From Mycobacteriaceae bacterium 1482268.1 (GTDB taxonomy: Bacteria; Actinomycetota; Actinomycetes; Mycobacteriales; Mycobacteriaceae), in NCBI GenBank assembly GCA_001665255.1, contig LZSH01000382.1:1-42566 (forward strand): a stretch of 42,566 nt of DNA, written 5' to 3'. Position numbers and translations under genes: made by a program. Of the stretch, positions 18,223-25,978 are shown piece by piece. Position 1 is the stretch's first letter. Every line of letters begins with the position of its first letter. Below the pieces are notes generated by a model that saw only the letters and a list, made by a program, of their open reading frames with translations, had not been told where the DNA came from and did no database searches.

Positions 18223-19083
18223 ATGACGCGCTATGCGCTGAATCCGGCCATGCCGGTGTTGTCACGCCCCGACGGAATGGTTCAGGTGGGCTGGGATCCG
18301 CGGCGCGCCGTGCTGGTTCGCCCGCCGGCGGGAATGACGACAGCGGCCCTGCGGGATCTGCTTCGTGCGCTGCACGCCGGCGCGACCGTCGAGCAGGTGC
18401 AGGAGTTGGCCGCCTGCGCCGATGCCACCGCGGTCTCTGACTTGATCGCCGCGTTGGTGGACGCCGGGGTGGTGAAGGCGATCCCGCGGCCCCGCACTCG
18501 CGCGGCGTCGATCCGGATTCACGGCCGGGGACCGCTGTCAGACCTGCTGGCCGGGGCGCTGCGCTGCTCGGGCGCCAGGATCAAGCAGAGCAGCCAGTCG
18601 CACGCCGGTGTCGCGGTGGAAAGCACCGACCTTGTCGTGCTGTCGGATTCACTGGTCGCCGATCCGCGGATGCTGCGCGACCTGCACGCCGCCTCGATCC
18701 CGCATCTGCCCGTACGGGTCCGCGACGGCTCGGGTCTGGTCGGGCCGCTCGTGGTCCCCGGCATGACCAGCTGCCTGCGATGCGCAGATCTGCACCGCAG
18801 CGAGCGTGACGCCGGCTGGCCCGCCATCGCGGCTCAACTGCGTGACACCGTCGGCACCGCCGACCGGGCAACCGTGCTGGCCACCGCCGCGCTGGCGCTC
18901 AATCAGGTCGACCGCGTCATCGCGGCGGTGCGCTGCGGCGTCGGGCTCAATGACGCTCCCCAGCCGCCGTCGACCTTGGACACCTCGCTGGAATTCGACG
19001 TCACGACCGGCTCGACCGTCGCCCGCCGGTGGACGCGGCATCCGCAGTGCACCCAATGCACTCAATGCGCGGGACGAAAATGA
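18223..19083 (+). CDS. E1-like / TOMM-cyclodehydratase-related protein (Rv3196 homologue)
   Basis: 286 residues. The N-terminal half looks like a winged-helix leader-peptide-binding domain (GWDPRRAVLVRPP, then helices to about 85). The C-terminal half resembles ThiF/E1-like proteins of azole-peptide (TOMM) biosynthesis, with the typical segment GPLVVPGMTSCLRCADLHR. Paired cysteines C184/C187 and C276/C279/C282 (HPQCTQCTQC) fit the structural zinc site of such E1-like proteins. No precursor peptide, YcaO protein or dehydrogenase lies nearby, so a peptide-modifying role is not supported by context. It precedes the ABC1 kinase gene by under 40 bases and is likely co-transcribed with it. Function unknown. 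Confidence 0.8.
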   Translation: MTRYALNPAMPVLSRPDGMVQVGWDPRRAVLVRPPAGMTTAALRDLLRALHAGATVEQVQELAACADATAVSDLIAALVDAGVVKAIPRPRTRAASIRIHGRGPLSDLLAGALRCSGARIKQSSQSHAGVAVESTDLVVLSDSLVADPRMLRDLHAASIPHLPVRVRDGSGLVGPLVVPGMTSCLRCADLHRSERDAGWPAIAAQLRDTVGTADRATVLATAALALNQVDRVIAAVRCGVGLNDAPQPPSTLDTSLEFDVTTGSTVARRWTRHPQCTQCTQCAGRK

Positions 19084-19119
19084 TTGACGCCACACAGACA
19101 CCGTGCGGTCAGATTCGTC

Positions 19120-20460
19120 ATGGATGATGGACCCGTGAGCGACATCAAACGCGGCGGAGCATCGCGCAATGCCAAGCTCGCCGGCCTCGGTGCCGGCATG
19201 GCGGGGCGCGCGGCGCTCGGATTCGGCAAGCGGCTGACCGGAAAGTCCAAGGACGAGGTCAATGCCGAGCTGATGGACAAGGCGGCCCAGCAGTTGTTCA
19301 CCGTGCTCGGTGAGCTCAAGGGCGGCGCGATGAAGGTCGGCCAGGCATTGTCGGTCATGGAAGCCGCCATTCCCGAGCAGTACGGCAAGCCCTACCGCGA
19401 GGCGCTGACCAAGCTGCAGCGCGAAGCCCCGCCATTGCCCGCCGCCAAGGTGCACCGCGTGCTGGACGGACAGCTGGGTACGAAATGGCGCGAACGGTTC
19501 TCGTCGTTCGACGACAAGCCCGTCGCGTCGGCCAGCATCGGCCAGGTGCACAAGGCCGTCTGGTCCGACGGCCGCGAGGTCGCGGTAAAGATCCAATACC
19601 CGGGCGCCGACGAGGCTCTGCGGGCCGACCTGAAGACCATGCAGCGGATGGTCAAGGTGCTCAAGCAACTCTCTCCCGGCGCCGACGTGCAGGGCGTCGT
19701 CGACGAACTCGTCGAGCGCACCGAGATGGAGCTCGACTACCGGCTGGAGGCCGACAACCAGCGCGCGTTCGCGAAAGCCTATGAGGGACATCCGCATTTC
19801 GTCGTCCCGCACATCGTGGCCAGCGCGCCCAAAGTGGTGATCCAGGAGTGGATTGAGGGCATTCCGATGTCGGTCATCATCCGCGAGGGCACACAGGAGC
19901 AGCGAGACCTGATGGGCACCAGGCTCTTCGAGCTCACCTACGATGCGCCGCGGCGGCTGGAGATGATGCACGGCGACGCGCACCCGGGCAACTTCATGCT
20001 GCTGCCCGACGACAAGATGGGCGTCATCGACTTCGGCGCCGTCGCACCGCTACCCGGCGGGATCCCCGAAGACATCGGGCTGGCGACGCGCTATGCGCTG
20101 CACGACGACTACGAGAACCTGCAGGCTGCCATGCAGAGGATCGGGTTCATCCAACAGGGTGAGCAGGTGTCTCACCGCGAGATGGACGAGATGATGAAGC
20201 AGTACGTCGAGCCGCTCGAGGTCGATGTGTTCCACTACACCCGCAAATGGCTGCAGAAGCTGACCGCCGCGAATATGAGGCCCGAGCGCGCAGCGGGCCA
20301 GATCAAAGCCGCCCGGCAGATGGACATTCCGGCCAGGCTGGCCATCCCGATGAGGGTGATCGCGTCCAACGTCGCGATCGCTTGCCAGCTCGATGCCCGC
20401 ATTCCGGCGAGAAGGCTTGCCGACGAACTGATTCCAGGCTTCGCCGAAGAAGCGGCCTAA
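19120..20460 (+). CDS. ABC1/UbiB-family atypical kinase (Rv3197 homologue)
   Basis: 446 residues from ATG 19120. The ABC1 family marks are present: KVGQ (72-75) in the KxGQ helix, ASASIGQVHKA, the nucleotide-binding Lys157 in VAVK, the catalytic segment HGDAHPGN and metal-binding DFG in VIDFGAVAP. The fold is protein-kinase-like, but family members usually act as ATPases linked to isoprenoid or lipid chemistry. The M. tuberculosis homologue has been reported to affect macrolide tolerance, which fits its position facing whiB7. GTG 19135 (SDIKRGG) is an alternative start with a slightly better ribosome-binding context. The gene is convergent with whiB7 and shares its terminator. Confidence 0.9.
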   Translation: MDDGPVSDIKRGGASRNAKLAGLGAGMAGRAALGFGKRLTGKSKDEVNAELMDKAAQQLFTVLGELKGGAMKVGQALSVMEAAIPEQYGKPYREALTKLQREAPPLPAAKVHRVLDGQLGTKWRERFSSFDDKPVASASIGQVHKAVWSDGREVAVKIQYPGADEALRADLKTMQRMVKVLKQLSPGADVQGVVDELVERTEMELDYRLEADNQRAFAKAYEGHPHFVVPHIVASAPKVVIQEWIEGIPMSVIIREGTQEQRDLMGTRLFELTYDAPRRLEMMHGDAHPGNFMLLPDDKMGVIDFGAVAPLPGGIPEDIGLATRYALHDDYENLQAAMQRIGFIQQGEQVSHREMDEMMKQYVEPLEVDVFHYTRKWLQKLTAANMRPERAAGQIKAARQMDIPARLAIPMRVIASNVAIACQLDARIPARRLADELIPGFAEEAA

Positions 20461-20477
20461 GGACGGTTAGAGACGGG

Positions 20478-20514
20478 AAAACCCGGCGCCGCTGTTATGC
20501 GGCTGCCGGGTTTT
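20478..20514. terminator. Bidirectional terminator between the ABC1 kinase gene and whiB7
   Basis: AAAACCCGGC at 20478-20487 and GCCGGGTTTT at 20505-20514 are perfect complements, with a further CCGC/GCGG pairing inside. The hairpin ends in TTTT in both directions. It lies 18 bases after the kinase stop and includes the last codons and stop of whiB7, so one structure ends both convergent transcripts. Confidence 0.85.
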
Positions 20515-20794
20515 GCTCGTGCTTGCGCGGACGGCCCCGCGGGCGCTTGCGCGCGACGATCGTGCCGCGTTCGAGGATCTCCCCACCCCAAACGCCCCAC
20601 GGCTCGCCCCGATCCAGCGCCGCTGCCAGACATTCCCGTCGAATGGGGCACTCGGCGCACAAGGTCTTCGCACGCTCGAGGTCGACGGGGCTTTCGGCGA
20701 ACCACAAGTCGGGATCACCGACATGACACGGCACGGCCGGTAGCGTTTTCCTGCGGCATGTCTCTAACCCGATGCTCTTCGCGCAAGCGCTCAT
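20495..20794 (-). CDS. whiB7: WhiB7 redox-sensing transcription factor
   Basis: 99 residues. Four cluster-binding cysteines are at 23, 46, 49 and 55 (PCHVGDPDLWF and LCAECPIRREC), then the WhiB turn EPWGVWGGE (64-72) and a C-terminal AT-hook RPRGRPRK (84-91), which defines WhiB7. It binds the primary sigma factor and A+T-rich DNA next to -35 elements to switch on intrinsic drug-resistance genes. ATG 20794 is the first suitable start after the attenuator; the residues before PCHVGDP (MSACAKSIGLETCRRKTLPA) differ from other WhiB7 proteins and add two cysteines. It lies about 360 bases after its predicted transcription start, behind a uORF and an intrinsic attenuator. Confidence 0.95.
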   Translation of the reverse strand: MSACAKSIGLETCRRKTLPAVPCHVGDPDLWFAESPVDLERAKTLCAECPIRRECLAAALDRGEPWGVWGGEILERGTIVARKRPRGRPRKHEQNPAAA

Positions 20795-20888
20795 CGTCCC
20801 GGACATGGCTCTGTTTACCTGCTTCCTGGTCGTTGATCTCTTCGGTTTCGTTGCCTTGGATCTGTGACCAGGTGTTCGGGGATCTCCC

Positions 20889-20932
20889 AAAAACTATGGC
20901 CACGGATCCGGTGATTTCGGGTCCGTGGCCAT
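20889..20932 (-). terminator. whiB7 leader attenuator (intrinsic terminator)
   Basis: On the minus strand ATGGCCACGGACCCG and CGGATCCGTGGCCAT form a 15-bp stem with one mismatch around a 7-base loop, followed by AG and TTTTT (20893-20889). It lies 20 bases after the uORF stop and 95 bases before the whiB7 ATG. Formation would end the leader transcript. This matches the known mycobacterial arrangement in which slow translation of the uORF under ribosome-targeting drugs lets transcription read through. Confidence 0.85.
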
Positions 20933-20951
20933 TTCGGCTTTCTGGGCTCTT

Positions 20952-21119
20952 CTAGATAGTGCCCCGATTCACGGACGCGACAATCGCGGAGGCGGTACGC
21001 GGCTTACGCGGCGTAATCGCGGCGGCGGAATGGGCCGCGGCGGCGATCGCCTGGGCGACGTGGAGGGTTCGCGCCATGCCGCACACGCCTACGCTGTTGA
21101 ACGCATTGATGATCGTCAT
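20952..21119 (-). CDS. whiB7 leader peptide (uORF), 55 aa
   Basis: ATG 21119 is preceded by a strong ribosome-binding tract GAGAGGAGGG with about 10 bases spacing. The frame encodes MTIINAFNSVGVCGMARTLH, then an Ala-rich stretch and TPRKPRT, ending at TAG 20952. It lies just downstream of the predicted whiB7 promoter and upstream of the attenuator. Its role is regulatory: its translation state is thought to decide whether the downstream hairpin forms. The peptide itself has no known activity. Confidence 0.85.
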   Translation of the reverse strand: MTIINAFNSVGVCGMARTLHVAQAIAAAAHSAAAITPRKPRTASAIVASVNRGTI

Positions 21120-21160
21120 GATCGGAGCACCCTCCTCTCGTCCGCTCGGGTGTGATCTCG

Positions 21161-21199
21161 AGGCTAAGAGTAACAGGCGAGGAACACAACCGATTTTCT
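21161..21199 (-). promoter_or_regulatory. whiB7 promoter with WhiB7-type A+T-rich element
   Basis: On the minus strand: AGAAAATC (21199-21192), two bases, -35 TTGTGT (21189-21184), a 17-bp spacer, -10 TAGCCT (21166-21161). An A+T-rich block immediately upstream of -35 is the hallmark of WhiB7-activated promoters, so autoregulation is expected. The predicted transcript starts near 21154. The promoter lies 24 to 60 bases after the uvrD2 stop codon. Confidence 0.75.
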
Positions 21200-21222
21200 G
21201 ACCAGCGGTTTTGGCGCGATTT

Positions 21223-23343
21223 TTACGACGATTGGCGGCCCTTGACCAGCGCGAGCACATCAGGACCGAACTGTTCGAGCTTGCGGGCGCCGATGCCGGG
21301 GATGGCCACCAGCGCGGCGTCGTCGGTCGGCAACGTCTCGGCGATCGCGATCAGCGTGTTGTCGGTGAACACCACATAGGCGGGCACGCTCATGTCTTTC
21401 GAGGTGCGCGTCCGCCAGTCCTTGAGATCGGCGAGTAGCTGTTCATCGATGTCGGAAGGGCAGCTCTCGCAGCGGCGCAACATGACCGCCGCGGGGGTGG
21501 TGAGCGCGTTGTTGCAGACCCGGCACCGCGGCGTCGGGCCGCGTTTGCGTGGCCTGTTCGGCGCGTCGGCCTGCGAGTTGGGCGCGATGCCGTTGAGGAA
21601 GCGCGACGGTCGGCGACCCTGCCTGCCACCGGGATTGCGCGCCAGCGCCCAGCTGAGCGCCAAATGCACTCGGGCCCTTGTGATTCCGACGTACAGCAGC
21701 CTGCGCTCTTCCTCGACGGCCTCGCTGTCGGGGCCGTGCGCGAGCGCGTGGGAGATGGGCAGGGTGCCGTCAGCCAGGCCGACGAGGAACACGGCGTCCC
21801 ACTCCAGACCCTTGGCGGCATGCAGCGAAGCGAGCGTGACGCCCTGCACGACGGGTGGATGACGGGCGTCGGCGCGTTGCCGCAACTCGGCGACCAATGC
21901 CCTCATGTCCAGCGAAGGGCGTTGCGCCACTTCGTCATCGACGAGTTCGGCGAGCGCCGTCAGGGCCTCCCACCGCTCACGGGCACGCGTTCCCGGTGGC
22001 GGTTCGACCGTCAGACCCAGCGGCTCGAGCAGTTGACGGACGACCGGGGCAAGTTCATTGCCCGATGCGTCGGCGCCGCGTTCGGCTGCGCGCTGCAACG
22101 CCACGAGCGCCTGCCGGATCTCCTGACGGCTGAAGAAGCCTTCGCCGCCGCGCACCTGGAATGCGATGCCCGCTTCGGTCAATGCCTCCTCGTACACCTC
22201 CGACTGGGCGTTGATCCGGTACAGCACAGAGATTTCCGACGGCGGAGTGCCAGCCTCGATGAGACGGACGATCTTTTTTGCGACCGCCGTGGCCTCAGCG
22301 ACCTCGTCAGGATGCTCGGCGAACGACGGCTTGGGGCCGGGATCGCGCTGGCCGACCAGGTGCAGCTTGCTGCCGGCCACCCGCCCGCGGGCGGCGGCGA
22401 TCACCTGGTTGGCGAGCGACACCACCTGCGGCGTCGACCGGTAGTCGCGTTCCAGCCGCACCACTGCGGCCTCGGGGAAGCGCCGCGAGAAATTCAGCAG
22501 ATAGTGCGGTGTCGCGCCGGTGAACGAGTAGATGGTCTGGTTGGCGTCGCCGACCACGGTCAGGTCGTCGCGTTCCCCGAGCCAGGCGTTGAGGACACGC
22601 TGCTGCAGCGGGGTGACGTCCTGGTATTCGTCAACGACGAAGCAGCGGTAGCGGTCGCGGAATTCCTCGGCCACCGCGGCGTCGTTCTCAATCGCGGCGG
22701 CGGTGTGCAGCAAGAGATCGTCGAAATCGAGCAGTGCCGTGCCGTCGGCGCGCGCCTTGAGCGTCTCGTAGCCGGCGTAGACCCCTGACACCTTGGCGGC
22801 GTCGAGCGGGATGTCGCGGCCCGCCTTGGCGACGGCATTTGCATAGTCTTCCGGGGTGATCAACGACGACTTCGCCCATTCGATCTCACCGGCGAGGTCG
22901 CGCACGTCGTCGGTGCTGACCTGCAGGCCCGACCGGCTGGCGGCCTGTGCGACGACCGAGAACTTGCTGTCGAGCAGCTGCCATCCGGTGTCGCCGACGA
23001 CCCGCGGCCAGAAGTACCGCAGCTGCCGACGGGCTGCGGCGTGAAACGTCATCGCCTGCACGGCACCGGTGCCCGACCCGTCATCTAGTGCGCGCAGCCT
23101 GCTGCGCATCTCACCCGCCGCCCGCTGGGTGAACGTCACCGCCAACACCTGGCCGGCGGCGACGTGGCCGGCCGTCACCAGATGCGCGATACGCCGGGTG
23201 ATCGTCCGCGTCTTGCCGGTACCCGCGCCGGCCAGCACGCACACCGGACCGCGGGCGGCCAGCACCGCCTCGCGCTGTTCGTCATCCAGCTCGTCCAGAT
23301 GAGTGCGGGGTGCTGATTGGTGCGTCACGTGCGTGACCGACAT
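21223..23343 (-). CDS. uvrD2: UvrD2 DNA helicase with HRDC domain
   Basis: 706 residues of superfamily 1A helicase. Motif I is GAGTGKT (39-45), motif II VVDEYQD, motif [15 protein letters not shown], and later motifs [15 protein letters not shown] and [11 protein letters not shown]. The C-terminus has a tetracysteine module (CRVCNN and CESC) and an HRDC domain ([12 protein letters not shown] to [15 protein letters not shown]). It unwinds DNA 3' to 5'; the M. tuberculosis protein needs its tetracysteine motif for activity. ATG 23343 (MSVTHVTHQ) is chosen. Two further in-frame ATGs at 23355 and 23352 would add only four residues, and longer frames run through the divergent mycoredoxin gene. The usual relation to mrx1 (head to head, 99-base gap) is kept. 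Confidence 0.95.
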   Translation of the reverse strand: MSVTHVTHQSAPRTHLDELDDEQREAVLAARGPVCVLAGAGTGKTRTITRRIAHLVTAGHVAAGQVLAVTFTQRAAGEMRSRLRALDDGSGTGAVQAMTFHAAARRQLRYFWPRVVGDTGWQLLDSKFSVVAQAASRSGLQVSTDDVRDLAGEIEWAKSSLITPEDYANAVAKAGRDIPLDAAKVSGVYAGYETLKARADGTALLDFDDLLLHTAAAIENDAAVAEEFRDRYRCFVVDEYQDVTPLQQRVLNAWLGERDDLTVVGDANQTIYSFTGATPHYLLNFSRRFPEAAVVRLERDYRSTPQVVSLANQVIAAARGRVAGSKLHLVGQRDPGPKPSFAEHPDEVAEATAVAKKIVRLIEAGTPPSEISVLYRINAQSEVYEEALTEAGIAFQVRGGEGFFSRQEIRQALVALQRAAERGADASGNELAPVVRQLLEPLGLTVEPPPGTRARERWEALTALAELVDDEVAQRPSLDMRALVAELRQRADARHPPVVQGVTLASLHAAKGLEWDAVFLVGLADGTLPISHALAHGPDSEAVEEERRLLYVGITRARVHLALSWALARNPGGRQGRRPSRFLNGIAPNSQADAPNRPRKRGPTPRCRVCNNALTTPAAVMLRRCESCPSDIDEQLLADLKDWRTRTSKDMSVPAYVVFTDNTLIAIAETLPTDDAALVAIPGIGARKLEQFGPDVLALVKGRQSS

Positions 23344-23442
23344 GGGCTCCATCATGGCAGCACGAACCGACATCGCCGGGACCTGTGAGGCGCGTGGCCG
23401 GGTTAGGAGAATTTTGCCGAGCTGGGCTACGTTGACTTCGTT

Positions 23443-23691
23443 ATGACAGTCAGCGATGCCCCGGTCACCATGTACACCACGTCGTGGTGCGGCTACTGCT
23501 TCAGACTCAAGACGGCCCTGAAATCCGAGGGAATCGCCTACGCCGAGGTCGACATCGAAAGCGATCCCGCCGCTGCGGAATTCGTGATGTCGGTCAACGG
23601 CGGTAACCAGACCGTCCCGACGGTGAAGTTCGCCGACGGCTCCACGTTGACCAACCCGAGCATCCGCGACGTCAAGAAGAAACTGGGCTAA
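23443..23691 (+). CDS. mrx1: Mycoredoxin 1
   Basis: 82 residues with a glutaredoxin fold: YTTSWCGYC active site (CGYC at 16-19), a cis-Pro segment QTVPTVKF, and GSTLTNPS near the end. Mycoredoxin-1 uses reducing power from mycothiol to reduce mixed disulfides of proteins and peroxidases in the cytosol. Start is ATG 23443. It is divergent from uvrD2. In M. tuberculosis nudC follows directly, whereas here a TetR/P450 cassette and two repeats separate them. The remembered Rv3198A sequence is nearly collinear with this one. Confidence 0.95.
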   Translation: MTVSDAPVTMYTTSWCGYCFRLKTALKSEGIAYAEVDIESDPAAAEFVMSVNGGNQTVPTVKFADGSTLTNPSIRDVKKKLG

Positions 23692-23702
23692 TCCCGACGT
23701 CC

Positions 23703-23766
23703 GCGCCGAGATCGACGTAATGGCGCGTTTCACCCGTACTTTCGCGCCCATATGTCGGTTTGGGCG
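23703..23766. repeat. 64-bp REP-like repeat, copy 1
   Basis: Begins GCGCCGAGATCGACGTAATG and ends TATGTCGGTTTGGGCG. It differs from copy 2 (25898-25961) at 3 of 64 positions, in the same orientation. Its centre (23713-23757) is an imperfect palindrome with 15-base arms, CGACGTAATGGCGCG and CGCGCCCATATGTCG, pairing at 12 of 15. It fills the tail-to-tail spacer between mrx1 and the TetR gene and touches the TetR stop codon. Confidence 0.9.
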
Positions 23767-24504
23767 CTAAGAAGAAGCGGTTGAGTCCGCGGCCACGGTG
23801 ATCATCGGCAGCAGGTAGTTGCGCACGTACCTGCGGGTGTCCTCGACGGTGGCCAGGTCGATGCCGGTGTGCGGCGTCACGATGAAGGACAAGGTCAATC
23901 GGGTGTGCAGTTCGGCGACCGTACGCAGGTGGCGCTCCTGGTCCGGCGTCGTCTTGGTCGAACCGTAGATCTGGGCGCGCAGTTGGTCTGCGGAAATGCG
24001 GGTGGCGAAGTCGACGATCGGATCGGCATCGATGGTCAGGCTCGGCAGGATCGCCTCGGGCTCGGTCCGCAGTAGCTTCCTGAGCAGAGCATGCTCCCGC
24101 AAGAAAGTCACGGTGAACACAGTTTCGTAAACCAGGCAATCTTCCAGGTTGGTGGCGTGCGCGCGGGCACGAGCAGTGCCCTCGAAGTACCGGTGTGCTT
24201 CAGCGAGGACCAGCGCGTCGATGAGGGCGGCTTTCGTGGGAAACCGGCGGTAGACCGTGGCACGTCCCAGGCCGCTGCGGCGTGCGACGTCGTCCATGGT
24301 GGTCCGGCGGATCCCGACGAGCTCGGCCTGCTCGAGCGCGGCCGTCAAGATGCGAGCGGTGATCTCGTCGGGGTCTTTCAGATGGGCGAGGACAGCAGGG
24401 TCCGGCGCGGACATGCGTCGGACGAACTCTTCCGTTCGGGTTGCGGCCACGTAACTGTTCCTTGCTCCTTTGGCGGGGTCGCCGTATGGTCGATTTCGAA
24501 CCAT
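23767..24504 (-). CDS. TetR/AcrR family regulator, divergent from the P450 gene
   Basis: 245 residues from ATG 24504. The helix-turn-helix is clear: GIRRTTMDDVARRSGLGRAT followed by VYRRFPTKAALIDALV. The C-terminal ligand domain is helical with no specific motif, and the tail carries a TetR_C-like segment (RRYVRNYLLPMI). It very likely represses the divergent cytochrome P450 gene and itself through the palindrome at 24507-24531. The start is uncertain: ATG 24525 (MKRSLSL) lies within the palindrome, just after a TATCCT -10-like sequence at 24546-24541, and would make a nearly leaderless message. A later Met (MSAPDPAVL) would give a more typical length of about 210. This gene is absent from the M. 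tuberculosis mrx1-nudC interval. Confidence 0.9.
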   Translation of the reverse strand: MVRNRPYGDPAKGARNSYVAATRTEEFVRRMSAPDPAVLAHLKDPDEITARILTAALEQAELVGIRRTTMDDVARRSGLGRATVYRRFPTKAALIDALVLAEAHRYFEGTARARAHATNLEDCLVYETVFTVTFLREHALLRKLLRTEPEAILPSLTIDADPIVDFATRISADQLRAQIYGSTKTTPDQERHLRTVAELHTRLTLSFIVTPHTGIDLATVEDTRRYVRNYLLPMITVAADSTASS

Positions 24505-24506
24505 GA

Positions 24507-24531
24507 GAGACAATGAGCGTTTCATCGTCTC
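24507..24531. promoter_or_regulatory. Candidate TetR operator between the TetR and P450 genes
   Basis: A 25-bp imperfect palindrome: GAGACAATGA on the left and TCATCGTCTC on the right, around a short centre, pairing at 9 of 10 arm positions. It lies between the divergent TetR start and the P450 start (43 bases upstream of the P450 ATG), overlapping the presumed TetR transcription start. This is the usual position of an autoregulatory TetR operator. Confidence 0.6.
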
Positions 24532-24573
24532 GCCCGTCTCAGGATAGCGGTATGCCGTGGCTAGGGGGTCGTA

Positions 24574-25884
24574 ATGGGCATCGGACTGCGGGCCAGGTGG
24601 ACGGCGATGCATGGCGTGCCCCGAATGTTCATGAAGGTCCGGGCGCGCCAAGGTGATCCGTTGGCCCGGCTGATTGCAAGCCACGGCCGCGGCATCGATC
24701 CCTATCCAGCGATGGAGGAGATCCGGGCCCGCGGCCCGTTGGTGCGCACGCCGTTCACCTGGGTGAGCGTGGATCATACTGTGTGCCGAGGCGTTCTGCG
24801 GGACAAGCGATTCGGCGTCACGCCGCCATCAGCGATGAAGCTACCGTGGCCCTTGACGACGTTGATAGCTCGAACCGATCCCGGTGTCGCCAATCCAGTC
24901 GAGCCGCCTGCCATGGTGATCGTGAACCCGCCCGAGCACACGCGATATCGGCAGTTGGTGGCGCAGAGTTTCACGCCGCGGGCTATCGAGCGACTCGACA
25001 CCCTGGTCGCCGAAACCACCGATGACCTCATCGACCAACTTGCTGGGAGAGCGCAGGCAGATCTGATCGCCGACTTCGCGTCGCGCCTGCCGGTGGCGAT
25101 CATCGCCGAAATCCTCGACCTACCCGCCGACACGCATGCGCGCCTCTTGGAGTGGGGCCATAGCGGCGCTCCACTGCTGGACATCGGGATCGATTGGCAG
25201 ACTTATCGTCGAGCCATCGACGGGTTGCGGCTCGCTGACGAAGAACTTCGCGAACGCTTCCATCAACTGCGCACCGGCGCGCCCGGCGACACTCCGTTCA
25301 GCAAGTTGGCCGCCGACGGCGCAATCACCGCCCGCGAATTCACCGCCAATGCAGCACTTCTCATCGGTGCGGGCTTCGAGACCACCGTCAACCTCATCGG
25401 CAACGGCATCGTCGTGCTGCTGCAACATCCCGAAGCACTCGCGAGGCTACGCGAGGATCCACAATTGTGGCCCAACGCGATTGAGGAGGTTCTGCGGATC
25501 AACAGCCCAGTGCAGATGACCGCCCGCACCGCGCTGTGCGATGTGGAAATCACGGGCCACACCATCGCCGCCGGCGACATGGTGGCTCTACTGATCGGAG
25601 GCGCCAATCGCGATCCCCACGTCTTCGCCGACCCAGAGCGCTTCGACACCACCCGCGCTAATGCCCGCGACCACCTGGCCTTCGCGTCAGGCATTCACGC
25701 GTGCCTTGGTGCCGCTTTGGCGCGGATTGAAGGGATCACTGCGTTGCGGTCGCTCTTCGAGTCGTTTCCCGATCTTCGGCTGGCTTCGGCTCCGCAGCCC
25801 CGCGGGCTGGTGAATCTGCGCGGATTCGCCTGCATGCCAGCGCAAATCGGTAACCGGCGGTCCGCGGCGGTCACCGCGGGCTGA
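24574..25884 (+). CDS. Cytochrome P450, CYP140-like
   Basis: 436 residues, soluble. The heme-ligand segment is FASGIHACLGAALAR with Cys377, the I-helix is LIGAGFETTVN (AGxET at 266-270), the K-helix ExxR is at 305-308, and SPVQMTART follows. Phrases such as SGAPLLDIGIDWQTYRR, AGFETTVNLIGNGI and LWPNAIEEVLRINSPVQ closely parallel M. tuberculosis CYP140A1, so family CYP140 is the best guess. It is a monooxygenase needing ferredoxin and reductase partners, none of which lie here; the substrate is unknown. ATG 24574 has AGGGGG six bases upstream. It is divergent from its likely TetR repressor, and the pair is bracketed by 64-bp repeats, which suggests later insertion into the mrx1-nudC interval. 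Confidence 0.93.
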   Translation: MGIGLRARWTAMHGVPRMFMKVRARQGDPLARLIASHGRGIDPYPAMEEIRARGPLVRTPFTWVSVDHTVCRGVLRDKRFGVTPPSAMKLPWPLTTLIARTDPGVANPVEPPAMVIVNPPEHTRYRQLVAQSFTPRAIERLDTLVAETTDDLIDQLAGRAQADLIADFASRLPVAIIAEILDLPADTHARLLEWGHSGAPLLDIGIDWQTYRRAIDGLRLADEELRERFHQLRTGAPGDTPFSKLAADGAITAREFTANAALLIGAGFETTVNLIGNGIVVLLQHPEALARLREDPQLWPNAIEEVLRINSPVQMTARTALCDVEITGHTIAAGDMVALLIGGANRDPHVFADPERFDTTRANARDHLAFASGIHACLGAALARIEGITALRSLFESFPDLRLASAPQPRGLVNLRGFACMPAQIGNRRSAAVTAG

Positions 25885-25897
25885 TCAGTCGGCCATT

Positions 25898-25961
25898 GCG
25901 CCGAGATCGACGTAATGGCGCGTTTCACTCGCACTTTCGCGCCCGTATGTCGGTTTGGGCG
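25898..25961. repeat. 64-bp REP-like repeat, copy 2
   Basis: Same orientation as copy 1 (23703-23766), 61 of 64 identical. The palindromic core is at 25908-25952, with GGCGCG and CGCGCC as the perfect inner stem. It lies in the tail-to-tail spacer between the P450 gene (stop 25884) and nudC (stop 25979). Together the copies bracket the TetR/P450 pair with 2195 bases from start to start. Confidence 0.9.
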
Positions 25962-25978
25962 AGAAGAGTGGGTGGCCG

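Noticed and set aside
20715..20903. A second short minus-strand frame overlapping the start of whiB7
   Set aside because: It starts inside the attenuator hairpin, has no ribosome-binding site and lies out of frame with whiB7; the 55-codon uORF fits the known leader layout better.
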